NCBI RefSeq assembly: GCF_910589235.1 | Contig: NC_060970.1 | Location: 1,391,001 to 1,455,000, forward strand | Direction of reading: 5' to 3' | Length of the DNA stretch: 64,000 nucleotides | Source: Vespa crabro | Lineage: Eukaryota; Arthropoda; Insecta; Hymenoptera; Vespidae | Shown: piece after piece, positions 12,781-23,949 of the stretch | Position numbering within the stretch: the stretch's first letter is position 1 | Layout: each line of letters starts with the position of its first letter | Notes under the pieces: generated by a model | Told to the model about the DNA's origin: nothing | The model's database searches: none | What the model saw: the letters and a program-made list of their open reading frames with translations, nothing else | Made by a program: the position numbers and the translations under genes

Positions 12781-13270
12781 TTATAAAAAGGAATAAATTA
12801 CTACTCTCAACCCCGAGCTACGTGCCAAAACAAGAGGAGTTTGCGAGGTCGGAGTAAATGGTTTCAATTCTTGACCTGACAGTATTCGCAGCTCAAGTAA
12901 TTTAAGTTTTCTTTGTTCGTCTGACCATCTGGGACGTAACAAAGTACTTAGGAAATTTGTCCCTTGATCCGTAAGAATGGTCTTAGGCGCTCCGAACTTA
13001 CATATTAAATTTACCACTAACGTGCTGCATTTATTGATGCGGTATTCGCGAGAGGGATGGTCAATGAAAATTTCGTGAGTTGATCCTGGGTTGTTAAGAT
13101 ATATCGGTCAGAGCTAGAGGACCCATTACATCGAGCGCCATTTTATCGAAAGCCGATTCTGATGTATCTGTCAACATCATAAGTTGGATGTTTATACTTT
13201 ACCCGGACTAACTTTTTAATTGACAATCTAGACAATTTTATATGAAGACCTGTATTTGCTCCTTCATGTT
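12781..13270 (-). pseudogene. Gypsy element B: integrase remnant
   Basis: The minus strand reads, with frame changes, the second half of an HHCC zinc domain (NCLDCQLKKLVRVKYKHPT, near 13195-13250). A core block with the first catalytic Asp follows (FDKMALDVMGPLALTD, near 13085-13145), then KFGAPKTILTDQGTNFLS with the second Asp (12950-13010). The Glu block and C-terminal domain are not found; the frame ends at 12781. It lies downstream of RT/RNase H on the same strand, as expected for Ty3/gypsy order. Confidence 0.85.
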
Positions 13271-13415
13271 TTCCCAAAAATATCTTTCCGTAATTCGGTT
13301 GTATGTTTGGTTACTCCTTTCTAACCCCCTAATGCCGATAAGTGATTCTCACGTATTAAGTCCTCTCGCTTGTCCTTCCTGGGTATTCTATTTAAGTTAC
13401 GATATTTATGTTCTC

Positions 13416-14850
13416 TTAAATAACCAATGAAATTAAATTTTTTGACCCGTATTTTGTTACCCTTGTCCGTCCTAATGTCAGGTCTTCGTATTTCAGAAGC
13501 TTATTCATTTCCCGTAATTGTTTTGCTCCATCATCACACGGATTTCCCTTTTGTGTAATAAATATGACGAGATTGGCTTTCCGCATTGTTAATCTGTCTC
13601 TATAAGGTTCTGTGAAATTCTGTACGTATACTCCACCTGCTTTTGCCACCTGTATGGTGGAGAAGCCGGTTCAAATAAAATTTCCGTGGTAGAACCCAAA
13701 TTACTCTCGTAGAGGTTAGGAGTGTTATTCGTATTACTTCCCTTCGTCTCACGAAACATCCTTAAATCTATCACGTCGGATCCGTTCGAGTTTGACCTGT
13801 GGGAGTATGATTCGCTCAAAGAGCTGTTACCTAGATGTAATGGCCAAACCTGTGCCTTTTCTGGCGGATCCCGTGAAAGGGCATTGGCTGCCTGCCTGCC
13901 TCGTAAATTATTTTTAAATTATATTCCGCAAGTTTTAAACCCCATTTGGTCAGATGCAAAGTCGGATCCTTATGTGATTTGAGCCACCCTAGTGGGCGAT
14001 GATCCGTCACCAGTGTGAACTCCCTTCCGTACAAATACGGCCTGAAGTAATGCACTGCATAGACTATGGCTAAATGTTCGCGTTCGATGGTAGAGTAATT
14101 CCTCTCAGCCTGATCTCGTGCTCATGGAGTGACCTTGTGTAGAGGACGATGTCGTTCAGGTATACGAACATCTCGCCTTGTAATCCGGTTAAAACAAGAT
14201 CCATGAGCCGTTGGAAGGTGGCTGGTGTGTTTTTTAACCCGAACGGCATCCTCGCGAATTTGAAATGCTCATGAGGTGTTGAGAATGCAGTCTTATGACT
14301 ATCATCCGGATGCATCTCGATTTGATGAAACCCTTACTTTGTATCGAATGTCGAAAAGTATTTTGTAGAGCCTAGCTGATGAAGAATTTCATTGATGTTG
14401 GGGAGGAGATACGCGAACCCGAGGGTCTTCTCATTAAGTCCGCGGTGGTCGATTACCATCCTCTACTTCGGTTTCCCTTTTGAATCAGCTTTCTTAGGCA
14501 CCACCATATAGGAGAGTTGTAAGGAGAGAAAGATGATCGTATTATATCGCTCTTTTAATGTTCTTGCGTCTGTTTATTGATCTCCTCTTTGTGTATGGAT
14601 GGAAACCTATATTGCTTTATGTGTATTGGGATCTCGTCGGTAGTGATAATCCTGTGAGTCTTGTGTGCTCTCCAGCTGTTCTCCCGGAAGATGAAAGCAG
14701 TCTGCGCTAGTGGATAAGAGATCAACGATACTCTTTCTTTCCTCGTTGTTTAGGTGATCCAACCGCAGCAATGCTTCTACTTCTTTTGCTTTGTCGCTAT
14801 TGTTTTTCTTCCCTTTGTTACCTTGACATTCTTTCATGGTTCCGACGTAT
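13416..14850 (-). pseudogene. Gypsy element B: reverse transcriptase and RNase H, with internal deletion and altered active site
   Basis: RT blocks on the minus strand are VVPKKADSKGKPK, MVIDHRGLNEKT, LLPNINEILHQLGSTKYFST and HKTAFSTPHEHFKFARMPFG. The active-site block reads FVYLNDIVLYT (near 14140-14170), where the family has two Asp, so the first catalytic Asp is now Asn (AAC). At about 14095-14110 the RT reading jumps directly into RNase H (TIEREHLAIVYAVHYFRPYL, then FTLVTDHRPLGWLKSH), so the RT thumb and the start of RNase H are deleted. A frameshift near 13870 moves the reading to the next frame (13589-13819), which continues toward the integrase. There are in-frame stops near 14325 and 14465. 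Confidence 0.92.
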
Positions 14851-15183
14851 GCTATTGTACTTCCTGTTGAAGTTCCCGACGCCTTTTTAGTTTGTTTCCT
14901 AATGCGTTTCAAACGCTTGTAGCTCTAACGTAGGCACTACGACGTCTTGATTCTTTTCAGTGGTGTTTATCACTCTACAATAAGCTTTACCCCGATGGTT
15001 TTTAACGAGCATCTGTCCCATATATACACCTAGTATAGTTTGTATTTTTGGAACATAGCCTTCGTCGAGTTCATTGTTTTTAATGCGGCACTTTAACACG
15101 TAACACCTTCCTTTAATGATATTGACTTCCGCACCGGTGTCAATCATGAATTTGATGTTGCCCCCGAGGTTTCCGATGTCCAT
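14607..15183 (-). pseudogene. Gypsy element B: aspartic protease and protease-RT linker
   Basis: The frame at 14899-15183 encodes MDIGNLGGNIKFMIDTGAEV, where DTGA is the retropepsin active site. A block follows that fits the rest of a retropepsin fold (YVPKIQTILGVYMGQML). The overlapping frame 14607-14912 carries the linker before RT (LRLDHLNNEERKSIVDLLST, DCFHLPGEQL), as seen in related gypsy elements. The protease active site is intact, but the two frames are offset by a small indel near 14900. Confidence 0.88.
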
Positions 15184-15219
15184 AATTGTCGTAAGGTGCC
15201 TTTGCCGTAGGCTTGTAAT

Positions 15220-17165
15220 TTACGATTGCGATCTGCTTGATTGAGTCGCCTGCATATTCGTTTGTTCCTGAGCGTTTTCCGTGACGGCCCCGCTCCTGTC
15301 TGATCTCGACGGACCGCTTGTCGGGTTTCCCTGGTTACTGGAAGTTGAGTTTCTTCTTTCCTTGTTGTTTACCCTTGGCGACGGGTTCCGGCGATCGTTG
15401 CTTCGACTATTCGGCCTTTTATAATCTATTGAATTTTGGCGGCTTCTTATCTTTTCCTGCGGACTCCGACGGCCCGAATTATACGTAGAGCGTTTATCCT
15501 TACTCCTACATTCGCTATCGTAATTTAATTTCCGGCAATCTTTCAAAATATGGCCTATCTTCTTACATTAATAGTAAGTCCGTTGTTCGCGCAGACTAGA
15601 TGGCCTATTATTTATTATTATATTTTTTACCTGGTCCTCTTTGTTCGAGAGGAGGGAGATCTCGCAGTGACTTTAGCGAAAGTTGGCGGTCTTTTTTTGA
15701 TTCGGCAATCTTTTGCCATATGGCCGGTCCCTTTGCAATTCGTACAAATGATCTTTTCATTTGTAATCGCGTGTATTCTAGTAATGTCCCTTGATCCTCT
15801 CTTACCGATGCGAGCGTGGTTTCTTTCCAAAGCCCTACTTATTTTTAAAAGGGCATTAACCGCGATCGTCAGATCGTAATACCTCTCATGTTTCATGCAT
15901 AGTTCATATTCTTCCGACAAGTCATTCTCTAACGAGTCGAGCACCTTACTCTCAATGCGTCTTCGAGTGTAATCGGATAATTCTCCCGATTCTTTGGTTT
16001 CCACCTCGATTATAGCTTGCTTTAATTCCTTTATGCGTTCGGTGTAATCTAAGACTCTCTCGTTAGCCTTCATAAAAATATTGGCTAGCTGACCCTTATA
16101 ATGGCTCGCAGACTTTGCCGGTTGGAAAGCTGCTTTTAATGAGCTTATTAATTGCTCTATCGTTTGCAATTCCTGGTCCTCTGTGAACAAATATGGGTGT
16201 CCGTCCAGTTTGGTCCGAATTCTGAGAATCAGCATTGCTTCTACCTCCACAGAAGGACGTTCAGGGAACAGGTCCATAACCCTTTTGCATGCTTGCGCAA
16301 ACTGTAACATGGAACATGTATCTATCAAATCGCGGTATTGTTTTCGTAATTTCTCTCAATTTTAAATCCGGTATCCCCGAAGGCGATTGTTTAATCCTTT
16401 GAGTGCTATGGGTGCACATATCCGTCTAGCGAAAGCTATCGATATAGACTATGGACGCAAATACGCGCTCGGCAGATGCTATCAATATGGACTATGGACG
16501 CAAATATCCGCCTGGCAGAAATGAGATCAGTGTACTATAGTCAAATGTATATGTTCGGCAATTGTTTCTATTGCACGAATGAGTATTCATTCAGTCCCCG
16601 GCGATCGTCAGCGCGCCGTTCGTACGGACTGCATAGGTCACTAGTATTCAGCACTCAAAGAGTTAATATGTCGAGGCCTTGGTTCTATCCTCTCATTGGC
16701 GTGAATATGATCTTCTTCGTTTAAACCTCTGGCGATCGCACTGGTGTCGGCGCATTGGTTTAAACTATTGCGCGACGAGTACCGACTTCCCGCACGATTA
16801 TTTCCTAATGACATATTCATTATCGATTCCTGTCGATCAAGTTCTTTGGTACGAAGTTCATTTTTGCGGCGTTGAAGCATTATCTCTTTTCTTTCTAAAT
16901 CTAACTCTTGTTCAGTTCCATTCGTCGATCATTGATTTTCGCGTTCTGGATTTCTATTTCCTTTTCGCGTTTTTCTACCTGATTTATATGTTTTTGAATT
17001 TCTGCTTCTTAATTCCTTAATTCATTTTCGTGTTCTTTTATTTTCCTTTCCAATCGTTTTAATCTTTGTTCTAAGGCGATATTCTCTTCCAAAGAAATTT
17101 CTATTCGAGCCTCGCGCTCATCTAGTTTTTCCTCTTATAGCTTAAGCTCCTTTCTCAATGAGAGC
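15220..17165 (-). pseudogene. Gypsy element B: gag, with coiled coil and zinc knuckles, interrupted by a MITE
   Basis: From the right, a charged coiled coil (EEKLDEREARIEISLEENI, near 17100-17160) leads to a Gln/Arg/Glu-rich frame (16641-16880). The MITE at 16395-16662 follows, then the capsid-like part (15627-16328; RVMDLFPERPSVEVEAMLIL, AAFQPAKSASHYKGQLANIF). That part ends in a CCHC knuckle, CTNCKGTGHMAKDC (near 15715). A second knuckle near 15530-15550 (CKKIGHILKDC) has lost its first Cys. A basic Ser/Arg-rich tail (15220-15546) leads to the protease. Removing the MITE with one TTAA would make the coding flanks continuous in frame. Several other frameshifts exist. Confidence 0.88.
16395..16662. 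mobile_element. TTAA-flanked piggyBac-type MITE, copy 1 (268 bp)
   Basis: TTAA flanks at 16391-16394 and 16663-16666. The terminal inverted repeat is TCCTTTGAGTGCT at the left and CTCTTTGAGTGCT read inward from the right. Inside is a tandem pair of about 42 bp sharing GACTATGGACGCAAATA (near 16445 and 16490). It has no coding capacity. It is inserted in gag of gypsy element B and is homologous along its length to the copy at 19610-19923. Confidence 0.92.
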
Positions 17166-17559
17166 TAAATAAAGAAGGTTCATCAAAAACAAGAACAAAT
17201 ACAATTATAGATTCATCTGAACAGAAAGCTTGTTAATTATGGTATTGTAAAGTCAATAAGACTGTACATAATCTGTATAATATATATAAAATGTAAAAAA
17301 GTACGTATGTATAAAATGTGTAATAAAAAATCCTGTAATTTGTAAAAAATGCGGTGAAAACGTATAAAACGTACATAAAACATTTCTAAGTAAAAGAAAA
17401 TATTTTGCTCATTATCCAAGTGGCCAGAATCTCATGCTGTATTAAGATATATGTATTTTTTTTAAAGCGAATAGGTATATGTATAGATATAGGTATACAT
17501 GAAATGTCAGTAGGTTTTATGTTAATTCCGATAGCTCTTCTACATTAACGGGAACAATT

Positions 17560-18524
17560 TGTTTCTTACATGATTACGCAATATTATAAATCGGTGTTCT
17601 TCCGCTATTAGACTCTTCTTTTATTTTTTGCCAAACAGTTCCGTCTTTAGCAATTTCGATTTTTTTTTCATTTTCACTTTCGGAACTAATTATAAATCTC
17701 TTTTTCTCTTGTCCTTTGTGTATATTTAAAATATTTTTTTCGTCCTTATCGCTATCATATAAGTCACAATCTTTTTCTGCTATATCATCATCAATATCAT
17801 AAATTTTCTTATTATTTTCTGACTAATCTTCGTGGATATTATTTATTTTGTCGAATAAATTGATATTCTTCAAATGTCTAGATGTTTTTGGGATGAATAT
17901 ACAAATGATAAATTAAAAAATAAAATATAAAAATCAAACGGGGACAAAAAATGGGTACATAAATAAAAAAAAGTTCTAATGTTAATCCTACTACAAAATA
18001 TTGTTGGTTCTGTTCACTTTGTTGATATTAGCATTTATAACATGTAATCCACTCTGTTATACGTAGGCGTAATATACTCTATGGAATTTTAATACTTTAT
18101 GTTAGGATCACAAGATAGTACTGTCGCACAAAGACGGGTAGCTATTTTTTCGAATCGCAAAATTTTTTAGATAGTATAGAAGACAAAGATTATAAACTTT
18201 TAAGATAATTTTAGAAATGCGTTTCCAGATAATTTCATTGTAAATAACACGTGCAGTTGATCAAATGACCATTCGTGGTAGTCAAGACAGGCTACGAATT
18301 TTTTTCAGAAAGTTAACAATAAAAAAAGTTGCGCATATTGAAAAATGAGTTGTACGTATATTAATATAAGAAAAATCATGAAGTTAAATAGCGATATAAT
18401 AACGTTGTATATAGAAAATCTTAGTCGAAACTTTAAAAACGGTCATTTGACAGCACGTGGTAGGTTTAGTATTAAGGAACAAATAAACGACGTCTATGTA
18501 GCGGAGCCAACGGAGCGATAAGAA
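17560..18524 (-). pseudogene. piggyBac-like element, 5' end and transposase N-terminus
   Basis: A TTAA at 18525-18528 is followed on the minus strand by TTCTTATCGCTCCGTTGGCT, like the end of the remnant at 23727. Further in, an acidic N-terminal region reads DIDDDIAEKDCDLYDSDKDE, RFIISSESENEKKIEIA and DGTVWQKIKEESNSGRTP, ending near 17560. This acidic stretch followed by a W.(K/D)I block is typical of piggyBac N-termini. The catalytic core is absent. The reading has one TAG near 17825. Confidence 0.65.
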
Positions 18525-18619
18525 TTAAATAAGCATTGTCCTAATATAATAACCATAAATTTTTCATGTGTTACATCTATTACGAATGCTTAATTGATTT
18601 TCTAGATAACTGTTTTTCA

Positions 18620-19075
18620 CTTATCATCTTTTCTATCTCATCTATCCATCAATATATCAGTGAAATATAATTTTATAAAGTTCAACGAATCTTTTACGAG
18701 ATACTTGCAATCCTGTAATTCGTGGAAAAATTTTAAAAGAAACGGTAAATGGTAAATCGTCCTTTTCTGCTATATCCTTCCAGATTTACTTGACTCCTCT
18801 ATTTGTTCTGATTAGTTAGGATATGGCGTTACGTTTTTTTACGTTTCTTACGTTTCTTACGAATTTTTTGTCACTTTCACTATCCTCACTATAACTTTTA
18901 ATTCATACTATCTTCCGTTTCTTCGGAAATATTATAGAATTATCACTAGTATCACTTTCATGATCAAGTATAAAATCATATATATTTGAATTATTCACAT
19001 ATTCATCATACATTTCAAATTCTAAGCCATCATCATTACTCTTATTATCTTGAACATCGGCGCTAAACTCATCTA
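18620..19075 (-). pseudogene. piggyBac-like transposase N-terminal remnant, second copy
   Basis: The minus strand encodes an acidic, Ser/Asp-rich region: DNKSNDDGLEFEMYDEYVNN, HESDTSDNSIIFPKKRKI and SYSEDSESDKKFVRNVRN. After a frame change comes WKDIAEKDDLPF (near 18745) and then FKIFPRITGLQVSRKRFVEL. The layout parallels the neighbouring remnant at 17560-18524 but the sequence differs, so these are two different elements. It is truncated before the catalytic core. Confidence 0.55.
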
Positions 19076-19084
19076 TTTTCGGGA

Positions 19085-19605
19085 AACCGAATATGTACTC
19101 ATTAAATTTTCAATACAAATTTTATTATTGAAGACTGTCGAAGAATCGTAACAGTTCCGCGGTAAAGACTGATAAGAAATTTCTTTCACAATATCCAAAT
19201 CATAAAATAACAGATGTGCACACAAAACAAAGATTATTCCACCATAGCAAATACACCGATTTCTAGAATAAAACTGAAACCACAACTATGATGGCACCTC
19301 TCACCAAGAGTCAAAATCATTTATATTATCATACACTTATTGTTTAATTGTTTTTGATTGCAAACTATTAGTAATAGTGTTGTTTGATTGACGAGAGCGT
19401 TTTTATAATGCGCTTCTCGCACCGGACCAGCGATGACAATCGATTCGCAAGGAGGAAATGTCCCCTGTCTCGTCCTTGTCCGAGCTATAGACCCACTGGT
19501 CACTATGAATAAGGGCAGCGACACTAGCCTAGGATACCGTTGCAGGTCGTTATTAAAATATCGCTCATCACTTTCCCGCAAATTAATAGGAGAACGCGCG
19601 TTTTT
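19085..19605. other. No recognised gene
   Basis: The open frames at 19073-19285 and 19321-19581 (both -) show no motif I recognise. The stretch 19410-19530 is richer in G+C than its surroundings and may be an LTR or transposon fragment. Confidence 0.4.
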
Positions 19606-19609
19606 TTAA

Positions 19610-19923
19610 CCCTTTGAGTGCTATGGGCGCATATATGCATCCAGCGTACGCTATCGATATAGACTATGGACGCAAATACGCGTTCGGAAGATGCTATCAG
19701 TATGGACTATGGACGCAAATACGCGCCTGGCAAAAATGTTTTCATTCAATGTGGAATAGACAACGGAATAGTAATTGTATTATATACTATATTATAATGT
19801 GTCATATACCGTCGACGAGATTCATACTGCGCGAAAAAGTATTCATTTCCCGGCGATCGTCAGCGCCAGCTGCACGCGGTCCGTATGGACTGCATAGGCC
19901 ACGAGTATTTAGCACTCAAAGGG
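19610..19923. mobile_element. TTAA-flanked piggyBac-type MITE, copy 2 (314 bp)
   Basis: Flanked by TTAA at 19606-19609 and 19924-19927. The terminal repeats are perfect over CCCTTTGAGTGCT. The internal tandem pair (GACTATGGACGCAAATACGCG) and the right-hand block (CGGCGATCGTCAGCGC) match copy 1. It differs from copy 1 mainly in the middle, where it has about 45 extra bases. Confidence 0.94.
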
Positions 19924-19927
19924 TTAA

Positions 19928-21110
19928 AGGATCCTATGAGAAATGAAGAAGTAAATGCGCGATATTAAATAATGCGCGCTATGTAAATCTCACCGTTTAT
20001 TTGATTAGATGAGTTACAATTGTTTGTGTGTCTCGTGTATGATGTGTAGTTAGTTATAGTGGCTGATTCTGAAAGAGATTTGAGAGTTTAGACGTTGTGA
20101 GTCAGAAAGATGTAACTTGATTCCTTAGAGGTTTTGAGTCCGAAGGTTGTAACTTGACTGCCTTTTGGCCTCTTTAGAACTATCCATAGACTAAAATGAG
20201 AGTGATAAAGAGCGGAATTTGAAATATGGAAAGAGAAAAAATAAATGCCTATTAATAAGGGATAGTTCGTTGGAATGTTTAAACATTCCGTGTGTGCCTC
20301 CTTTGTTCTAATGATCGTGTGATTAGAGTATGACAATGGATATTAGAAAGCTAGAAGCCAGATAACCCTTGGTTTATCGCGCCTAGGCGTATACTTTCGT
20401 TATTTACTTATTGATTGACATATTATCAAAACCCAGATATTTTACTAAGAATGCTTAGGCCCAAAGTTGGTCACGTGTTTTTATCTATACGCTTTGTTAG
20501 TTAATATCTAATAGGTTCCCACGGATAAATATTTTCAATGGTGACACATAACCCTTAAGATAAAGTGCCGCGAACAATGAAGAGACGCACGTGTGCGTAA
20601 ACATGAAGATTTTTCTAAGATTGCAGGTGAAGCTGTTTAAATGAGTCAAACGTTGTTGTAAATAATGGTAGAACCTTTCTGTTGTCAGGTAAATTCTTAG
20701 AAATAACTTTTGACAGAAAATAATGATCAATTGATCGTCAAATTAGAGTCACTGTAACAGTTTATGCGTTTGTAAGATATAAAATATTAATACTGAAAAG
20801 TAAATTCGGATAAAAAGCTAGTGCTAAATTCAATGTTGTATATTGGAACATATCGCGCAAGTTGCATGATATATTGTATTTGTATAGTTACAGTAGATCA
20901 TCCTTTTGTACCAAATAAGGCTATAATATAAGGAATATAATATAAGGTATATAAGGAATAAATGAGAATATCAAATTAAAAGTAATTTTGAATCGGTTGA
21001 TTATTTTTCTCAAAGCATCCGTATTTCTCAAATTATTTTATGTACTCTACTGTATATTTTAGTTATTCCCGATAACAATTGAAATAGTTTACAATATATG
21101 TAGTTTATAC
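19928..21110. other. No recognised gene; possible LTR-like sequence
   Basis: At 20085-20165 there is a loose duplication (GTAACTTGATTCC and GTAACTTGACTGCC). The composition of 19980-20400 resembles an LTR, but no second copy or polypurine tract was found. 20740-21110 is plain AT-rich sequence. Confidence 0.35.
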
Positions 21111-21114
21111 ATAA

Positions 21115-21300
21115 TGATGCACCACCTCACTTCAGCTGAATAGCCAAAGAAGTTTTAAACGAAAGATTTCGTGATAAATTGATAGGTCGTGAATAATCTA
21201 TCACTTGTATATTTTCTTCTATGTTTGGTTGAATACTGTTCAAGGGGGTGTTATGCTGACGCATACGAAACATACATACAACTCGATATTTATAACTCCT
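21115..21300 (+). pseudogene. Tc1/mariner-superfamily (DDE_3-like) transposase fragment
   Basis: The plus strand near 21115 reads NDAPPHFS, a stop, then IAKEVLNERFRDKLIGRE. This is the block around the second catalytic Asp in this group; the element at 27520-28700 has HDGTPPYFYRLAKQFLNERF at the same place. The following 200 bases no longer give a convincing third-Asp block. Too short for a firm family name. Confidence 0.5.
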
Positions 21301-21498
21301 TTAAAGAGCAATTATGGGAAAAAAATTCTCCTTTTGAGTTTCTCCTTCGAAAAAAATTTCTTAGTGTGGTATTAAAGGGCTTCCTGAACATGCCCAAAGA
21401 TGATATAATCATTAAGCTTAAAAATTTAAATTTAAATCCAGTCTCTTGTAGTCTGTACAGTGCGTTAAAATATCTACATCCTATGAATTTTATAATCC

Positions 21499-21987
21499 TT
21501 ATGGAATAATGTATGAAATAAGATATGTACATAGCTTTCTATGCTGAAATATGAAAGCTTCGGTAGAAATATTTACTTTCATAATTATTAAATTATGATA
21601 CATAGTAGCATTCATACGGTCGTGTACGAATATTAAATCGATCTTCCTATTATTTCCAACACCCGCCCATACCGTGACACTACCTCCACCCATTTAATGT
21701 TGTACCTGTGCCATATTTTCTTTATATTATAGTAATAAAAATTGAAGTCATCTGGACCACTCGAGATTAAATCACGTAGAATCACGTAAAATCGAACGTT
21801 TCTCACGTGCTGTAACTGCGGCAGATGTCTCATTGCTATTTTTTGTTCCATAATTCTTAACATTTTTCAATAAATGAATAACTTTACGACTTCTATTGAC
21901 AATTTTCTTTATTCTTGAAATAGAATAGTTTTCTTTTGACAATATTCGGGTTGTTTCTCTATCTGTTAGTTCTTCTCCATGGCCCAT
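21499..21987 (-). pseudogene. Tc1-like transposase with internal deletion
   Basis: The N-terminal helix-turn-helix is well preserved: MGHGEELTDRETTRILSKEN, then ISRIKKIVNRSRKVIHLL and NYGTKN. The reading then jumps near 21775 to a block that lies after the first catalytic Asp in this family (GPDDFNFYYYNIKKIWHRY). MGGGSVTVWAGVGNNRKIDL and a degenerate FIFQHR follow. The missing middle includes the second DNA-binding part and the first Asp. The deletion point falls in a short repeated stretch (ACGTGATT, 21776-21793), which may have mediated it. Confidence 0.82.
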
Positions 21988-22243
21988 CTTTTACAATTTA
22001 CTTATAATATCTAACTACACTATATAGTAAACTGTCACTCATAATCACTTGCTTGTGTTGACCTGAGAAGTGGAAACATACGAAGTGCGCTATTATTTCC
22101 TTGAGGTAATTTTTCATGAAATATACGATCACAATATTTCTAACTATTGAGGGGCAATGTGTATATGTTGAAGTCAATGAAGTTACTTTAAAAAACATAT
22201 AATCTATAGCTAAGGACATATACGAATAAAAAGCTATACATTT

Positions 22244-22980
22244 CTACATTTGTCCATAAGTATTATAAAATTTACGCGGTATGTTATCCTCCATGTTTTC
22301 AGACACTGTACACCATAAATTGCAAAATGTTCGATCTTGCCTCAGTGGACCGTTGTAAAGCAGCGCACTATGTACAGCCACGTTGTTGTGGTAAAATATA
22401 AATTTCTCTCTACTTATCTGATCCGCATGTGTCGTAATTTCTTCATTTATAAGTTGTACATGATCTGTACTCTTCATTTTTTCACTTATAAATCTTATAG
22501 ATCTTTTCCCTTTAAATCCAATCCCATACCAAACCATAACTCTATACCAAACCTATGGTCTCTAATGCCTTTCATCTGTCGTCTTATTTTGAAATGTGGT
22601 TCTTTTCTAATATCCTAAAAATAATAAGACCAGCCATCAGATTCGTTTAAGGTAAATCTTTTCTCATCTGAAAATATAACTTTTTTCCATCTTTTCTTCT
22701 AAGATATTCTCGTGCGAATTCTAGCCGATCGTCAATGTGTTTCTTTATCAGCGGGGGTTTCTTCTTAATGTTCTTCTTAGAGTCTTTCCAGATTTTTGTA
22801 AAATTCGTTGGACGTTTCGAACGTTCATCGAAACGTCTGATTCTTCTACGATTTGACGTGCTGACGAATGTCAACGTTGAATTTGACGCAATTTTTAATC
22901 CTTTGTATTACGCGCTTTTCTCTACCACTGTCTACCAGCAACTATTTAGCAGGCACATTTTTGCAGCGAAGCATTTGAGA
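22244..22980 (-). pseudogene. Tc1-like transposase, second element
   Basis: In minus-strand order: KKPPLIKKHIDDRLEFAREY (near 22700-22760), KKVIFSDEKRFTLNESDGW with the first catalytic Asp (near 22640-22695), then DIRKEPHFKIRRQMKG. After a short local duplication come MVWYGIGFKGKRSIRFISEK and REKFIFYHNNVAVHSA (near 22375-22400). The second catalytic Asp (HDN in the family) is Asn here. The third block is lost. There is a stop at about 22630. Confidence 0.85.
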
Positions 22981-23269
22981 AATAAAAAAATTTTTTGAAT
23001 GCATTAACATTACACGTACTTGTAAATCTATTTGATTTTATTTTGTATTTATATATTCTAAAAAATTACTTGCTCGTTGAATACAAGTTTTAGATAAGAT
23101 TAAGATAAGATTACCAAATAGAGTTATTAGATATTTATTTCAATTGTAAAACAATTTCTGTGTAAATGTTGATTTCTTTTATAATTTCATTTACCTATTC
23201 TTCTGTGAAAAACAATTTAAAATATAATATCGGCTGTAGAAAATTTAAAGGAATTTGTGATCCAATTTT

Positions 23270-23727
23270 TGTGATTAACTTTTGTTGATACACTGATATG
23301 TATTTTTTCTAAAATATCTAATTCTTCTATAAAATCGCGGCATTCATCTAAGTCTTCTAACGAATCTTCACCCTCAATTCACATTTTTCGTCTTTTTCGT
23401 GTTATTCTTTCATTACCACTGTTTGAAGTATTAAAATCATCAATATTTCTTTGGATGTTAAAATACTTAAATTATCTTCTAATACTTCAAAATCAAATAC
23501 ATCTTCATTATCACTCATCTGAACTCATTCTTCTCCATGTTTTTAACCATAAAAAAGATCATAAAATAATTGTAATTTTATCTACAGATAACAATTGTTA
23601 ATGCCAACGATGACAAAAAATCTTGAACATAATCATGTTAACAACAAATTATCTTCGTGGTGGAGCCACCAGAGTTACAGAACAAATGAACGATGGCTCC
23701 GTAGCAGAGCCTACAAAGCGATAAGAG
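23270..23727 (-). pseudogene. piggyBac-like element, 5' end and transposase N-terminus
   Basis: TTAA at 23728-23731 followed inward by CTCTTATCGCTTTGTAGGCT. The end contains a GGCTC/GAGCC inverted repeat. An ATG near 23518 starts MSDNEDVFDFEVLEDNLSIL. After a shift, basic blocks (NERITRKRRKM) and an acidic tail follow. No catalytic core remains. The end sequence is close to that at 18524, so both probably belong to one subfamily. Confidence 0.6.
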
Positions 23728-23949
23728 TTAAAATCGACTGAACTCTACCATCACTTATTTCACGTGAGCGATCTTTTGATTTCTTTAAAATATAATTCTT
23801 AGCATTTTTTAACAAATTTTTAATAACATTTCGGCTTCTACTTACGAATTTTTAAATTTTAGAATAACTTGTGTTTTCCTTTTTTAAATTCAAGATCGTT
23901 TTTATTTCTTTTTAATTTCTTGGCACATTCCATTTTTTGTGATTAAACA

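Noticed and set aside
15550..15879. A 109-codon plus-strand open frame rich in Leu and Phe
   Set aside because: It is antisense to the gypsy B gag zinc-knuckle region, which has clear CCHC motifs; the plus frame is a shadow.
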